Assembly (NCBI GenBank): GCA_009869945.1
Contig: WIXG01000598.1
Coordinates: 1 to 33,908 of the forward strand
From: Mesaphorura yosii
Taxonomy: Eukaryota; Arthropoda; Collembola; Poduromorpha; Tullbergiidae
Reading direction: 5' to 3'
Length of the DNA stretch: 33,908 bases
Part shown: positions 1 through 11,133 of the stretch, in pieces
Position numbering within the stretch: the stretch's first letter is position 1
How the letters are laid out: each line of letters opens with the position of its first letter
The notes under the pieces: model-generated
Databases searched by the model: none
The model's input: the letters and a program-made list of their open reading frames with translations, nothing else
What the model was told of the DNA's origin: nothing
Translations under genes and position numbers: made by a program

Positions 1-120
1 GAGCTTGAGTTCTTCATCAACAAGTGCTCCGAGTTGTGCCTCGTTCGTCCATCAACTCATCATAGAATTGTGTTCGATCTATCGGGAAAGTTGTGCTGCC
101 ACGACTGCCAGTGCCGACGG
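1..120 (+). repeat. Terminal inverted repeat, left arm (120 bp, perfect)
   Basis: Bases 1-120 are the exact reverse complement of 33789-33908; identity stops at 121, after GCCGACGG. Both arms lie within exon 1 of BH3 copies 1 and 3. The match starts at the very first and very last base of the window, which fits a contig cut at both ends within one shared repeat. Confidence 0.9.
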
Positions 121-642
121 GCAAGGTCGCGATGTCAACAACAATTCGAGATTGGAATTGATTCAACGTCCGCAGCGCAGAAGAAGACATCCTGCCGGTG
201 CGAGTGGAGCACGCTGCAACCCGCATGAAATGGTTCCACTGCCTACACTCATAGCATTAGATGATGGACTGCACCACGCTGACCGACAACGGCAGCACAG
301 TGAATTCGAATGTAAGCTTTCCGTGGAAACCAACTTTGGAAGCATTGGACTCCAATTGAGACAAATTGCTGATTCGTACACGGTAAGTCTCCAAGTACAT
401 ATAATAAATAGTTAGTGCACCAGACGAAATGAATGCGAGCGACTGAATTCTTATCTAGAATCTTATCTCTACAGATAAAGAATCCGAGGCGAAAAGATTA
501 TGTGTCTCCATCCGAATTCCCGGAAGAATTGCACAGCCCCAGAAACCAAGCGTCGTGGCACTCCGCATTCAAGGTTGTTGGTTCCATTTTGTTCCTGAGC
601 TTCTCCGTTACAGCAACAGTCGTATTTATCAAGAGCAAATGA
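2..642 (+). CDS. BH3-only, tail-anchored Bcl-2-family protein, copy 1 (5' partial)
   Basis: This is a putative pro-apoptotic BH3-only protein expected to act at the mitochondrial or ER membrane. Exon 1 runs from the window edge to 382. A phase-0 intron spans 383-474 (92 bp, GTAAGT...TCTCTACAG). Exon 2 is 475-642, ending in TGA. About 182 codons are visible. The start codon lies outside the window, as no ATG precedes the conserved N-terminal part in frame. Visible parts in order are a Ser-rich start, a conserved helix (SFVHQLIIELCSIY), an Arg-rich stretch, the BH3 motif IGLQLRQIADSY two residues before the exon end, a charged linker, and a C-terminal hydrophobic segment of about 19 residues ending in a short Lys tail (TATVVFIKSK). 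The BH3 fits hydrophobic-x3-Leu-x2-hydrophobic-Ala-Asp-x-aromatic, close to PUMA and BIM. BH1 (NWGR-like) and BH2 are absent. It is paralogous to the genes at 4912 and 33907(-). A degenerate Bak/Bok-type gene is a less likely alternative. Confidence 0.78.
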
Positions 643-920
643 GGTGACTCAGCTGCAGGTGTAAAAAAATCGTCCTACAATTACAACAGCCGTTTAGTCA
701 CTCGATTAACGTGAAAACGACTGTGCAAAGTCAGATTTGATCACCTAACTCAACTCAGGGAGATAAGCAGATCGAAGTACAAAAGTGAGCAACCACGATG
801 AGAAGAGCAATAAGATTGGACACCCCACAATTGGACAGTGTCGAATTACAAACTTATCAAACTCATGAATTCAAATGTATTTACTTTTTCACATTTGTAT
901 TTGTTTTGTGTAAATATGAA

Positions 921-926
921 AATAAA
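921..926 (+). promoter_or_regulatory. Candidate polyadenylation signal of BH3 gene copy 1
   Basis: AATAAA lies about 280 bases after the stop codon at 640-642, in an AT-rich stretch. It would give a 3' untranslated region of about 300 bases, close to the one predicted for copy 3. The position fits, but no downstream GU-rich element was confirmed. Confidence 0.4.
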
Positions 927-1220
927 AACGTATTACTAAATGCTAAAAATCAGTCGATGCTGCACACGCAAACGTTGAAGGAGATGCCGAGCACGTTTTT
1001 TAGTTAGCATATGGATCCTTTACTCAAAGGACTGACCTCGAGGCAGTCTCGATCCCAGTTTCTGGCCCTTTGGGTGTACACGTCATAACAGTAAACATGA
1101 ATCAAGATCTGGAGAACAGCTGAGCTCAGAACCTGACCGTATTTGTTGAGGACCACGCCACGACTTGCCAGGTCCCCGGTCGAAATCCAAATTTGCCTTG
1201 CAGCAGTGCATAAGAAAGTT

Positions 1221-1275
1221 GAGCAGCAGGTGTTCAGCTGGTTTGTAAAAAATCAGGAACCAAAGTCCAAAAAGA
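1221..1275 (+). repeat. Dispersed repeat element, copy A (partner at 16837-16890)
   Basis: This stretch shares its layout with 16837-16890: a GCAGGTGTTC core, a TGG-rich middle, and an exact 15-mer AAAAAATCAGGAACC at 1247-1261 (16869-16883 in the partner). The partner carries an insertion of about 9 bases between core and 15-mer. No target-site duplications or coding sequence are visible, so the element class is unknown. A diverged SINE or a retroelement 3' end is possible. Confidence 0.5.
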
Positions 1276-1298
1276 TGTTGACTGAGCGTAGTAGAGTT

Positions 1299-1307
1299 TA
1301 TAAAAAG
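1299..1307 (+). promoter_or_regulatory. Possible TATA box
   Basis: TATAAAAAG matches the core TATA consensus and is followed by a stretch of higher GC content. No supportable reading frame starts downstream, so this is either the promoter of a non-coding transcript or a chance match. Confidence 0.15.
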
Positions 1308-4300
1308 GAGCCAGATTGTCTGGACTGAATGCACACAGCGCATCGTAGCAAAGTAAAGCACAGCGCAGCACATCGAGAAGAGATGCGACCCCGGATGAGG
1401 TGAACCTGATGAGCTGAGACTGTGAGCCTCGTGTTTCCTTTTAACTCGCTTCTCGTTTTGTCGCCGTCACGCACAACGCAACACACTGCACGTACGTACG
1501 GAGAATAATACTGTGAGCATCATCGGTAATCGGATCGGACTGAGCTTATTACGCCTTTAATTGACCATGAAGCTCTGACCTGACTTGCCTTAAATGCGAG
1601 TTCTCATTAGTCTGCTGTGTACACGGCCGTGATGTCTGGAGTTGCGTGACTCGTGAACAGGTGCGGGGCTTTTAAAGGGCTAAACAAACGAGTCACATAT
1701 TACAGTAATACAACTTTTATTCTGTTGCATCACGTCGACGAGAATCTCCTCAATCAGTCGCAGAGAGATTGGAAACAAATTGCGATTTTGATCCGTGTCC
1801 CATTATCTCGATTATTGTACTTGAGTTCACTGATGCGCCCGGTTGTTTTGTGGTGCGGTATGAAAATTTCTTTTCCAGTCGGGAGGGCAGCCCAGCCGAT
1901 CACGGTTTGTCAAAAATAATGGTATCTTCGAGTGGTGGCGTTATGCATGCGCCTAATGATGATCCGAACAATACGCGTCATCATTTCTTCTCATCCTCTC
2001 ACAATGTGGCTCGAGTGCACTCGAATTCTCAGCATATTCGAAATTGTGTCTGACTTGATTTGATCCGCAATCCGCACGCATCATTTTTCCATCGAGCATT
2101 CCGTTCGCTGTCCAATAACAATGTACCAATTGATGTAAACACAAATAAAGTACCCAAGACAGGAGCCGCAGAGAGACGCGTGTCATGCCACAGATTTTTC
2201 TCGTTCAACTAGCCAAGACTGGTCTCGGCTCGAACGCTGTCTCTTTTTCGACGGGCGTGTGTCGGAAAAAATCCTGGACTTTTGTTCCCCTTCGAATTCC
2301 AATCACAAAGTACGGCCAGTCCCGACAAGAATTCCCAGCACTCACGCTGAGGTTATTGAAATCATTTCTAAGCTGCCACATTCCACAGATCCAATTCATG
2401 TCGTATTGATTGGGTTCATGTGACGATAATTACATCCTTGCAATCCGAAGAGTGGTTTGGTCCGCACCGCACCGCATGCCAACAGAATGCCAATTGAAAG
2501 CGCTCGTGGCTGGGACTGAAAACAATGGCACATGAATGATTCAAAGTCAGGAATTGGGATTCAGTTGCTGGCCAGGTGAAAAGTTCATTCACTCGGGGCT
2601 ATTTTGATTTTTGACAGAGCGAGTGGTAGCTTATTGAATTAATTCGCTGGTCAATGAAGGCACGCTACACGCTGCCGCGAGTGCAAACACATGCCCGCTC
2701 AAACCTTCGCAAACTCAGCATACTGAATCGAATTAAAGTCCTGGCTTGGTGGCGGGTCCTGAATAATTGACAAAGGATGTAGGAGAGAAGATTCAAATCT
2801 CTCGCGTCACACATGGCAATGTTTGCGTAATAGAAAACTAATAGCCGAACGACAGAATTTATTATTCCGTCTGATGCCCCGTTTAATATTTTGTCACAGT
2901 TTGATACGTCGAATGATGAGCAGGATTTGCAGAAAGTAAATAATTGACGATTTATTTCAGATTCAAAATATATCGTTATGCATATGCGACGCGCGTCTTG
3001 ACTCAGATGCTCAACTCGTGCGTATTTATCCTGCAAGTCATAAAAACGGTTAATGTTCATTACTAACCCCACTTTCTGCAATTTACCGAATATTTATGCT
3101 CATAAGCGTCATTTTTATGATTTTTATGATCAAATCTTCTCAGACCAATAAAAAAGTTCAGGCCGAGACGCAAAAGGGAAATGAAATTGTTCGAAGAGCA
3201 CGGATTTAAGTGCGAGCAGCGCGTCGACTTAATCTCGCCTCTTATAATTGGGATTTATTGCCTGCGGACGCCCGCACTATTTTTCCCCGGTGCAGTTTTT
3301 TAATTTCGGCGACCCAGTCATGTGTGCTGCTCTGTTCGGTTCAAATCTTCGATCCGTATGCTCGGAGTGAATAATTAATTTACGGTGTTTTCTTAATGGA
3401 GATTTAAATGCTCGTCGTTGGAGGAGTCTCGTAAATTAGTTTTTAAAAGATTTGGGTTCGAGAAAAGTTAATAAGATTAAGAAACGGGACGAAGAAATGG
3501 ATTTTTATTTTATGGTTGAATGTGACTCATTTGATGCAATGCCAATTCCCACAAGAGACGATGAGACTCTTGGCCCGGAGTAGGAGCGAAAGGGTTGAGT
3601 TTATATTTGCTGTAGCGAGATTATAAAAATATTAAAATGGGAATGGAATTAAAAACTATTAATACAATCTCATTTCCACAGACGTCTCGACTATCAAGGC
3701 ATGAAAAATTGGCCGTAAACTTGTCAAGCGCGTGCGCAAGAGAGCACGTACGGGCGTGCGCACGTTGACTTGCATTTTGCATACGCTTTTCAGTTTGAAG
3801 TTCAGGAAGCGCCGCAGAATGATTTATGAGATTTAAATGAATCTGCGAAGGGGCTGAGACAAAACATGCCTTTGTGAGCAGCGATTTAGTGTCGCTCCAA
3901 TTTTTATCGCAAACGCATTCAAATTCAAAGGGTTGATCTGCATATGTTTCCGGAATTTAATGGTGGTCGAATTTGAATAGTCATGTCAAATGCTTTGTGC
4001 TGGCGACCCTCTCTTCATTGTTTGCATTGTGATCGCTGATTTGTAGAATGTAAACGAACCTATTGACTGGAAATTGGTAGGCTGGCTTGGTAATTATGAA
4101 GAGTCGGTAGATCGGGAACAGATTCCCACACCAGGCTTGTGGCACCCCAGCCTTTGCAAATTACGCTTTGTCTTGCTTTCACTCAAATGATGCTGGCATT
4201 GAAATTTTGCAACTATAATTCGCGAAACGACCATGCCTAATTAGGTTAACTGGAAGCTTGGTCAACCACTGCGTCTGTGCACGCAGGACGCACAGGAATT

Positions 4301-4911
4301 GACAATACCCGTCAGAAAAATTCGATTTGGCTCCCATTTTCACACGAAATTATAGTTTGCAATTTGCAACAGGCAATTCGTGAATTTGCAAAGAAGGTCA
4401 GATGCCACGTCAATTCCTGCATGCATTGATTTAGTTCCGCGGTCCATTTTCGCGAATTTGGGTTCGTCATTCGCTTCCCAAAAGGAGTTATCGCTAATGT
4501 ATTCATTTACGTAGCTTGTGATATCAATTTAGCGTAGCTGTGACTCATTTTCAAAACGTTGCTGATTCTTTCTACTGTTGGACGCGTACATTGACCAGGC
4601 GCAGATGAGATTTACCTGCTTAGGTTCAAACTGCGTAGAACCTCAGTCTTTGATGTTCATAAGTGCAGATCTCTGGACTCGGACCCACATTATCATGCCG
4701 TGGATCGAGTTCACCCTCTTTTTCATCTCGCGTTGTTGGTAGAAAGCAGGAGTCGAGCCCACCGCATGAAAGATGAAAGATACGATGCAAAAAACCAGCT
4801 CTCGGCACTTGTCTCTTCATTTTCCATTCGTACGCCAAACAGGCAACAACCACAACGAACTTTCTCTCAAGCTCAAGTTTCTATGTGTACACCTGATTGC
4901 TCAATTTCACA

Positions 4912-5585
4912 ATGGCAATACCAATTTATGTGCCAGAAGAGTACGGACCACTGCCAACGCAAACGGCGTGGTGTCAGGCTCCAGCTACGAGTCGGTCGTC
5001 CTTCGTGCACCAGTTGATAGAAGAATTGTACACTATTTACCAGGAGTATTGTGCAGTCAGTGACAGTGCCCCGAACCGCGTCAGTATTGGAGAGCAAAAC
5101 AATAATGTGTCTTGTGTTGACCTGAACAACAGTCGCCTAGAACTCCATCCTTCGGGGAGGCGATCCCGTGACAAGTGCCATACTATTGGGCATGGACATC
5201 GCCAGCATGGCTATGTGACTCAACAGAAATCTTATCCGGATTACGAGAACAACTGCAAATTAACACGTCACCAGTCGTCCAACGTCAATAATGTGGGATT
5301 GCAGTTGCGACAAGTCGCAGATTCATTTGGGGTAAGCAACAATCAATACTTTGTGTCGATGTGCGAGCAGAGATTTGAAAAATTTGATTTAAGTTTGGAG
5401 CATGTAACTGAGACTCTACTTTTCTGTAACAGAACCATGCCGCCGTGCCACAAACCTCACACCATCAGCAGCCAGACGCCAAATCGGGGCATCGAAGCAA
5501 AACAACATGGCGTGGAACACTTGCTCTGTGTGGATCAATCTTCTTCATAGCAACAGCAACAATTTTACTGACGCGGCGCAAGTAA
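4912..5585 (+). CDS. BH3-only, tail-anchored Bcl-2-family protein, copy 2 (complete)
   Basis: This is a complete 190-residue protein of the same family as the two terminal genes. The ATG at 4912 sits in a good Kozak context (CACAATGG). Exon 1 is 4912-5331. The phase-0 intron is 5332-5432 (101 bp, GTAAGC...CTGTAACAG). Exon 2 is 5433-5585, ending in TAA. Residues 29-47 hold the family helix (SSFVHQLIEELYTIYQEYC). The BH3 core is at residues 128-139 (VGLQLRQVADSF), one codon before the exon junction. A conserved Trp at 166 precedes the hydrophobic anchor at about 169-186, which ends in TRRK. The linkers are rich in Asn, Gln, His and Ser and look disordered. It should act as a membrane-anchored apoptosis trigger through its BH3 helix. 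Without splicing the frame would continue through the intron and end with no anchor; the spliced reading gives one and is preferred. Confidence 0.82.
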
Positions 5586-5953
5586 CATCACCGTGTCGCG
5601 ATCTGCGTCGCCGTCGAGCTGTAAATATTCAGAGCTTATTCCGTGTACTTTCTTCCGTGACCAATTTTCACCTTCGCTCATCGAAATGAACCAGCATACT
5701 AATTGTAATATTCGGATCTCAACAATGAAGTTCTGTGCTTTCATTGCCAGACCAATTCAGAATTCGCAAAGGTTTTTTATCTCAATTTCAAGTGAAATAA
5801 TTATTAATTAATTACAAAACGTTTTTTTGTTACCATGAATTTTGTACTTGAGAGCTCACCGACTTGTCTTTCACTAACATGTACTGTAGTCACAGTATTT
5901 ACAAATGTATGCGTGTAATTTATGGCTTTATTGAATGGTTTCGGAAAATTTGT

Positions 5954-5959
5954 AATAAA
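5954..5959 (+). promoter_or_regulatory. Candidate polyadenylation signal of BH3 gene copy 2
   Basis: AATAAA about 370 bases after the TAA at 5583-5585, the first such hexamer I see downstream. Support is positional only. Confidence 0.3.
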
Positions 5960-6206
5960 ACCAGAATTAGTTTCTCACACAATTTCATTGCATTGCGTTG
6001 AGCATTTTACACCCGAGGAATTTTATGGCGTTGTGGATTTAATTCGTCTGCGTTTCAAATTGCATTTATTAAACTGCGATTGTCATGTGCGGTTTTACGA
6101 TGCAGCAGTGATTCAGTCGCAGTTGCCGTTGCACTTGCTCAATCCCAAATTATTCTCTTTGACTTGGGACGAAATAAAAATTCAGGTCGTTTTACGACTG
6201 AGCATA

Positions 6207-6263
6207 ATTTCTTTTGAATTCGTGTGGTTTCATTTTTATTTATTTGTATGAATTCATATTTTA
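6207..6263 (+). repeat. Short dispersed repeat, copy A (partner at 17855-17918)
   Basis: ATTTCTTTTG, then GTGGTTTCATTTTTAT, then TTCATATTTT occur here in order. They recur at 17855-17918 with a slightly longer spacing between the first two blocks. Identity is about 16 of 18 in the middle block. No coding sense. The partner lies just 3' of a candidate coding segment. Confidence 0.45.
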
Positions 6264-6595
6264 TTATGATTCACAAAAGCTTCAATCTCCTCAACATGAA
6301 ATTGGTTTGGCTGATGGCTCCCTGCGGCTGAGGTATTAAAATTCATCAAATTGAACCCGTTGTATGTCTATTTTTTCAATCGTGGCTACAATCTTTGAAG
6401 ATTTCTCCTTGCATTGCGTGCTGTAAGAAATATGACACAGACTTGCGTAAGAGATGCGATTAAATGACGTCTAAGCCGTGGTCGGTAAGACAGAAACTGG
6501 TTTCAGAAGCGTAATCCGATGAGTGGTCATTAACGAAACCTATGTAATGGAATGGAAGGAAAGATTTCAAGTTCCCTTCATCCGCACATCATTTA

Positions 6596-6674
6596 ATTTG
6601 CATAAAATCTGTACTCTCATTGTGTCCTCCGTGTCGCTCGTTACGGTTATGATTCGCAATTAAAAGTAATACGT
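6596..6674 (+). repeat. Paired non-coding element, copy A (partner at 8109-8279)
   Basis: An exact 16-mer ATTTGCATAAAATCTG at 6596-6611 recurs at 8109-8124. The block CAATTAAAAGTAATACGT at 6657-6674 recurs with one change at 8262-8279, in the same order and orientation. Both contain octamer-like (ATTTGCAT) and homeodomain-like (AATTA) sites, which suggests a duplicated regulatory element. Confidence 0.5.
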
Positions 6675-7105
6675 TTTTATTAAACGCAGCAGTGCTACTT
6701 CGCAACAATGCGTTTCTTTCTTTTGCAATCGTTCGCTCCTGTTGTCCTGGTCGAACCTTTTAAAATTTCAATTTCGACTCAATTAACACTTGAATAGAAC
6801 GGGTTGTCAACAAATTGAAGTTTTTCAATTGGGCCACAAGTGTCGTAATGCAATTGTCAATCACTCAACGTAATTCGAATCCACTTCTGTCCCTTGAATC
6901 AATCAACTCAACTCGATGGTGGTTATTAATAATTTTTCACCACAGATTGGCTTCTTGCTGCATTTCTCTTCTCGCCCAGCGTGAGGAGACTCCCAATGCT
7001 CCAGTTACTCGTGCTAATGCCGTTACATTCATTGATTGGCCACGGAACGGAGAACAGGAAGAGACTGCCTGCTTCCTGCGCGATTATGAAACAAAGCGCG
7101 ATGAA

Positions 7106-7147
7106 GGAAGCCATAAAATCGTTCACTCGGAAATTAGTGACCAATTC
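7106..7147 (+). repeat. 42-bp repeated element, copy A (partner at 26616-26657)
   Basis: This block and 26616-26657 have equal length and match at 35 of 42 positions by eye, including CATAAAATC and AGTGACCAATTC. They are in the same orientation. Both sit in open frames and both can be read as E-x-IKS-x-x-RK-x-VTNS. Neither frame has splice or start signals I trust, so a non-coding conserved element is preferred. Confidence 0.5.
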
Positions 7148-8108
7148 AATTCAGAAGAGCGTGGGTCAGGTCGGGTCTCACGAACGTCGCCGTCTCCAAT
7201 CAATCACGCTCAGCCCAGCGCCCAAATCCAGTTTTCGATTCTTTGTGATCCAGTTCGAGAGCGAATTGGACCCTGACCCTTAGAATTGACCACCACTTTC
7301 CGAGTGAGTGCCTTTACGACTTCCTCGCATTCGAGTTTGCTTCAAACTGCTTTTGTTTGCGTGTAAGCGATAATGTTGTGCTGTGACTAATTTTTCAATG
7401 ACCTTAAATTTGAAAGTTCGCATTCATTTCCCCGTAATTTCATTTCAGCTCTAGCAATTCACCGAAAATCCTGGCTGCCGAGATTGCAGGTGACAACTAA
7501 TGAGGGTTTTATGAACCATGACAAACTGCAGCTTCCAGACGACGACTTCATTTACAATTCAAATTTGCTACGAGCAAAGCCTCGGCGCTGTATCAAGATG
7601 ATGCTAATTACCGCTCGCGGTCTTCGGTGTCAGTTTCACACATTTCTGAGGATGAAACCCAAGCCGGCAGCAACAGCAGTACACGGGCAAAGCACGCAGA
7701 AGCTGCAAAATGGGTTGATTAATTGCCTTGTGGAATAAATTCAGAGTCTCACGCTCGATTAGTGCTTGCACACTTTTTAATTCTTGTTTTCTTTCCCTTC
7801 TCTGGCCGCAGCCTGTGCCGCTATGAGCGTCTTGCTGGCATTGCCGCCGCATTTATCCGCATAATAAAGTGTCACAATGGCTATCACTTCATTTGCACTT
7901 CATCTCTTTTACGGAGAGCCTCATTGTACTCGTGGCTCGTCGTGGAAAGGATTAAATGAAGTCTGAACAGTGGAGAAACAATGCGCGACACAGTCATCGT
8001 CTCATAACAGTAATCATTATCGTTAATGATGTGGAATCGTCGTGGACCCATGCAACAAGCAGGGAGAGCAGCATCGTTTCTTAATTCTTCGTCCGATTCT
8101 TGTTCCTC

Positions 8109-8279
8109 ATTTGCATAAAATCTGAATACTCATCTTATGCAAATGCAAGCCACTTAATAAGCATCAGCAACTCAGAGGCTCAACGCTCAAGTACCCTCGG
8201 ACGGAGTATTTTAACCCTTTTCCTGTTCACTGCTGCCTAAATGATCCGTATCTGCGCGTCACAATTAAAAGTAATATGT
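8109..8279 (+). repeat. Paired non-coding element, copy B, with inverted octamer arms
   Basis: Partner of 6596-6674. Here the leading ATTTGCATAA (8109-8118) is mirrored by TTATGCAAAT (8135-8144), giving perfect 10-base inverted arms around a 16-base spacer. ATGCAAAT is the POU-domain octamer. The interval then contains CAATTAAAAGTAATATGT at 8262-8279. No coding sequence. Confidence 0.5.
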
Positions 8280-9902
8280 TGGCATTCACGAATCATCATT
8301 TGCATACGAATTGATGCTTTCTCCGAGTTTCCGTTCATCATTTGCGTTTCACGTTTCAATACAAGTCGGATGCTTTGCATATTTTCACGGTAGCAACTTT
8401 CCCGTAATGGTAATTATTACGAAGCAACTCGGCAACGGTGCTCGAGGTGAAGTGCGGACTGATCAACTTCAAAATGGACCGTACTTGTCTGCAATTCCAT
8501 AATAATATTACGTGAGTTGTGCAAGCACAAAATGAGATAATGCATTTCGCGACGGAGTGGACCGGAATAATGTGCACGGGCCAGGGAAAGTGGTGTGGTA
8601 ATGCAAATAGATGAAATGAGCTTATTATGGACACAATCGAAATGGATTAGAGCGGAATTTAATTTACAGAGCTGAGTAAATACTCGCAAAGATCCGAGAG
8701 GCGGAAACACGGGACAAAGCTCACTCGGAGCCGGGAAGTAAACAAAGACAGGATCAGGCAGTCCATCGTGTATCATCGCCTGATACTGATACATGATTTA
8801 ATTACGGACACGAATCGTGAAGATTCAATTGTCAAATATTTCATTGTCCTTCGTGAAATGAAATCGAAAATCCTTGCACACATTTTCAGAGAGATTATGG
8901 GTAGAAGTGCGAGTGAAGTCCATTGTGACTGCGGTGCACGTACACCACATGCGGGCATCGCATTAGTTTTAATTTCGGTTGCACTTGTTTTAACCTCTTA
9001 ATGTACGAGAGCCGCCTGACGCTGCGGGAGCTCCGAAATTGTCTCCACCACTGTACAACTCGGGCTCGGAATTGCGTGCTTTCTAATCCTGTATCGCACA
9101 GATAAGAATCAGAGATGAGCCACGAGCCGGCGCAAAGGCTCACCTGTGATCTTCACTCATCAAATATTCATGCCCACCATAAACCACCACAACCGCAGAA
9201 TGGCGAAAGGTTTGAAGCGCGGTGTGAAGGGGCACGATGGATGAGTTTTAATTGTCTCACCTTCTGCCGCATAAATTACAAATTTATGAATTGATTGTCC
9301 TTTGCCAAAACTCCTGCTGCTGTATGGCCCGACAGAGGCGCCGAGTGATGAGTCACAACGTCGAACCCCACATCAAATAGGCACAAGAGAACAATATGGA
9401 ATTTGGCCGCAGCAGGTGTTCAAAAACGTTTTCGAAACTGAGCACGAAGAAAAAGTAGGTTGGTCATCTTTACAAAAGTCGACTAAGGCGAGTCCTTGAA
9501 GAAAAGCGAGAAGCCAATTGGAATCGGCCCTCGGACGAGAACGGGTTCTTTTCTTTAGCCCTGAGGCATTGTTATTGTTATGATTTGTAATCCACTCCAT
9601 TGTGTTGCCCAGCGCAGTGAGTCATGCTGCATGCTCAAGCCCAATACGGCGACTATTATGGGCCACATCTTTCAGTTTCGACTTTGGCCCTGCTCGCATG
9701 CTTCTGTGTAATAATTACGTCCCATTAAAACTTATTAAATCGAATTAAGAAACTTTCTTGTTTGCATTCTGTACAAAATTCCATTAAGTCCATAATTGAG
9801 TTTGATGCACCGCGCAAAGAACAAGAACTCTTTATCAAGTCATAATAATTCGTGATTTAAGTTTTTGTCTGTGAAATGAGCTTCAAAATCGGCGCGGTTC
9901 CG

Positions 9903-9943
9903 TTTTACGAGTTTCTTAAATTAAGTTTACGACGTAATTAAAC
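9903..9943 (+). repeat. 41-bp conserved element, copy A (inverted partner at 22433-22473)
   Basis: The reverse complement of 22433-22473 matches this block at 38 of 41 positions with no gaps. Shared parts include AGTTTACGACGTAATTAAAC. The sequence is non-coding and contains posterior-Hox-like (TTTACGAC) and homeodomain (TAATTA) cores. Similarity drops away on both sides, so the conserved unit is short and sharply bounded. Confidence 0.6.
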
Positions 9944-11106
9944 CACGGCGCTGATTCTTTCTTTGTACTCTTGATGAAATAGCTTTTTCGCCAATCAGTC
10001 GCCGAACTTCAGAGTAACCTTACGGCGCGGCTCGAATTACGATGTCTTGAAACTTTCTTGGAAATTCTGCAGGTTACGTTAATCATAGCTTCGTAACATC
10101 CACCATGCAACCTTCCTGTTACTCATCACAACTTAACTGCCAGTGAAGTTGATCCAGGGTCTGGTCTGGTCTGGCCAAGGCTGCTGCTAATGATGTGTTT
10201 GCGTTGGTGGTTGCTATTGTATTGATTGTTTCGGGTACGAGTAAAGTAGGTCGACAGCTCACCCTCCCGTTCTTCCTGGTTGTGCGTAAGTGTGAGATCA
10301 CTGCACAGTCCCCGTTAGCATAATATTGACTCGCATACACAATTACTCATTTTTGTCCCTAGTGACTTGCCAGCTAAGAGTCGCTTGACGCGAATCACGG
10401 AATCATGAATTCCAATGAGCGGCGATACGGAAGTCAAACCCCCGAAATGGAATCAATGAATTTATTGTCTCCATCACCGCCTTCGTGAGCCGGAATGACA
10501 CTAGAATCAGAATTTAATTTAATTTATCTTACTCCAAGCCATAATTATCTCTAAATTAGTTTCCATTCGCAAAAAAATGGTGGGCCGAACTTACAATCTC
10601 TCTTTATTGTATTTCTGTACAATCAACATTATTAATGACGCAACCTGGACGGCGAACACAACACGATGCGAATGCGTTTCATGTTGCGTGACTCATGACA
10701 CTCATTCTGACACTGCACAGGTGCAGGTGTTCTGCTCTCCGCTGCAGTTGTTTGTGGTGAATGCGTATTCGCGTATCGTATCTGGCGTCGGGCCAGCATG
10801 AGAGGTCGATTATGTCATTAGTAATGATTATATTTGCGGGTTTATTGGTCCCCCGATGCAGTTCACGATTCGTAACAATAAATCGTACGCACATTACGAC
10901 GGCGATGGCACGCGATTGAACGCAGTACTCAAAATTTTGAAGCTGGACGCCGACGCTGGACGACGACGGACAGTGCCGTCATTGCCGTGTAAAATTGGCC
11001 GCTAATTTCCAAACGACTGATTTTATGACTTCCTGAGACGCCGAATCGCACTCAGCGCCTGGGCAGCGGGGCAATTGGCTCATTGGCTGACGCTGCTGTG
11101 ACTAAT

Positions 11107-11133
11107 TTGTTAAGTGGTGACGCTACTTAACAA
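11107..11133. repeat. Perfect 9-bp hairpin
   Basis: TTGTTAAGT (11107-11115) and ACTTAACAA (11125-11133) are perfect inverted repeats around a 9-base loop. It is too short for a microRNA precursor and carries no T-run. It may be a paired protein-binding site or chance. Confidence 0.35.

Larger units (their letters stand above)
643..4911. other. Intergenic region between BH3 copies 1 and 2
   Basis: About 4.3 kb without a convincing gene. It holds the 3' untranslated region of copy 1, the repeat at 1221-1275, a 14-bp perfect palindrome at 2011-2024 (TCGAGTGCACTCGA), and AT-rich sequence with scattered TTAATT and TTTTTATGATT runs (3112-3135). Short open frames exist on both strands, but none has a recognisable motif or splice context. 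The last 100 bases should contain the promoter and 5' untranslated region of copy 2; no clear TATA box is seen there. Confidence 0.5.
5586..9902. other. Non-coding stretch downstream of BH3 copy 2
   Basis: No gene is supportable here. The stretch holds the presumed 3' untranslated region of copy 2, the repeats at 6207, 6596, 7106 and 8109, a GTCGTTTTACGAC site (6186-6198) and one of the GCAGGTGTTC copies (9412-9421). Overlapping open frames near 6815-7283 are the longest but show no domain, signal peptide or membrane segment. Confidence 0.45.

Noticed and set aside
3330..3356. Possible tRNA B box (GGTTCAAATC)
   Set aside because: No matching A box or cloverleaf could be found upstream.
5332..5550. 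Continuation of BH3 copy 2 through its intron to a 213-residue protein
   Set aside because: The spliced reading gives the conserved Trp and membrane anchor seen in the other two copies; the unspliced reading loses the anchor.
6815..7283. Two overlapping open frames of 100-153 codons
   Set aside because: No domain, signal peptide or supported start; two frames open at once suggests low stop density. Only the shared 42-bp block inside is kept.
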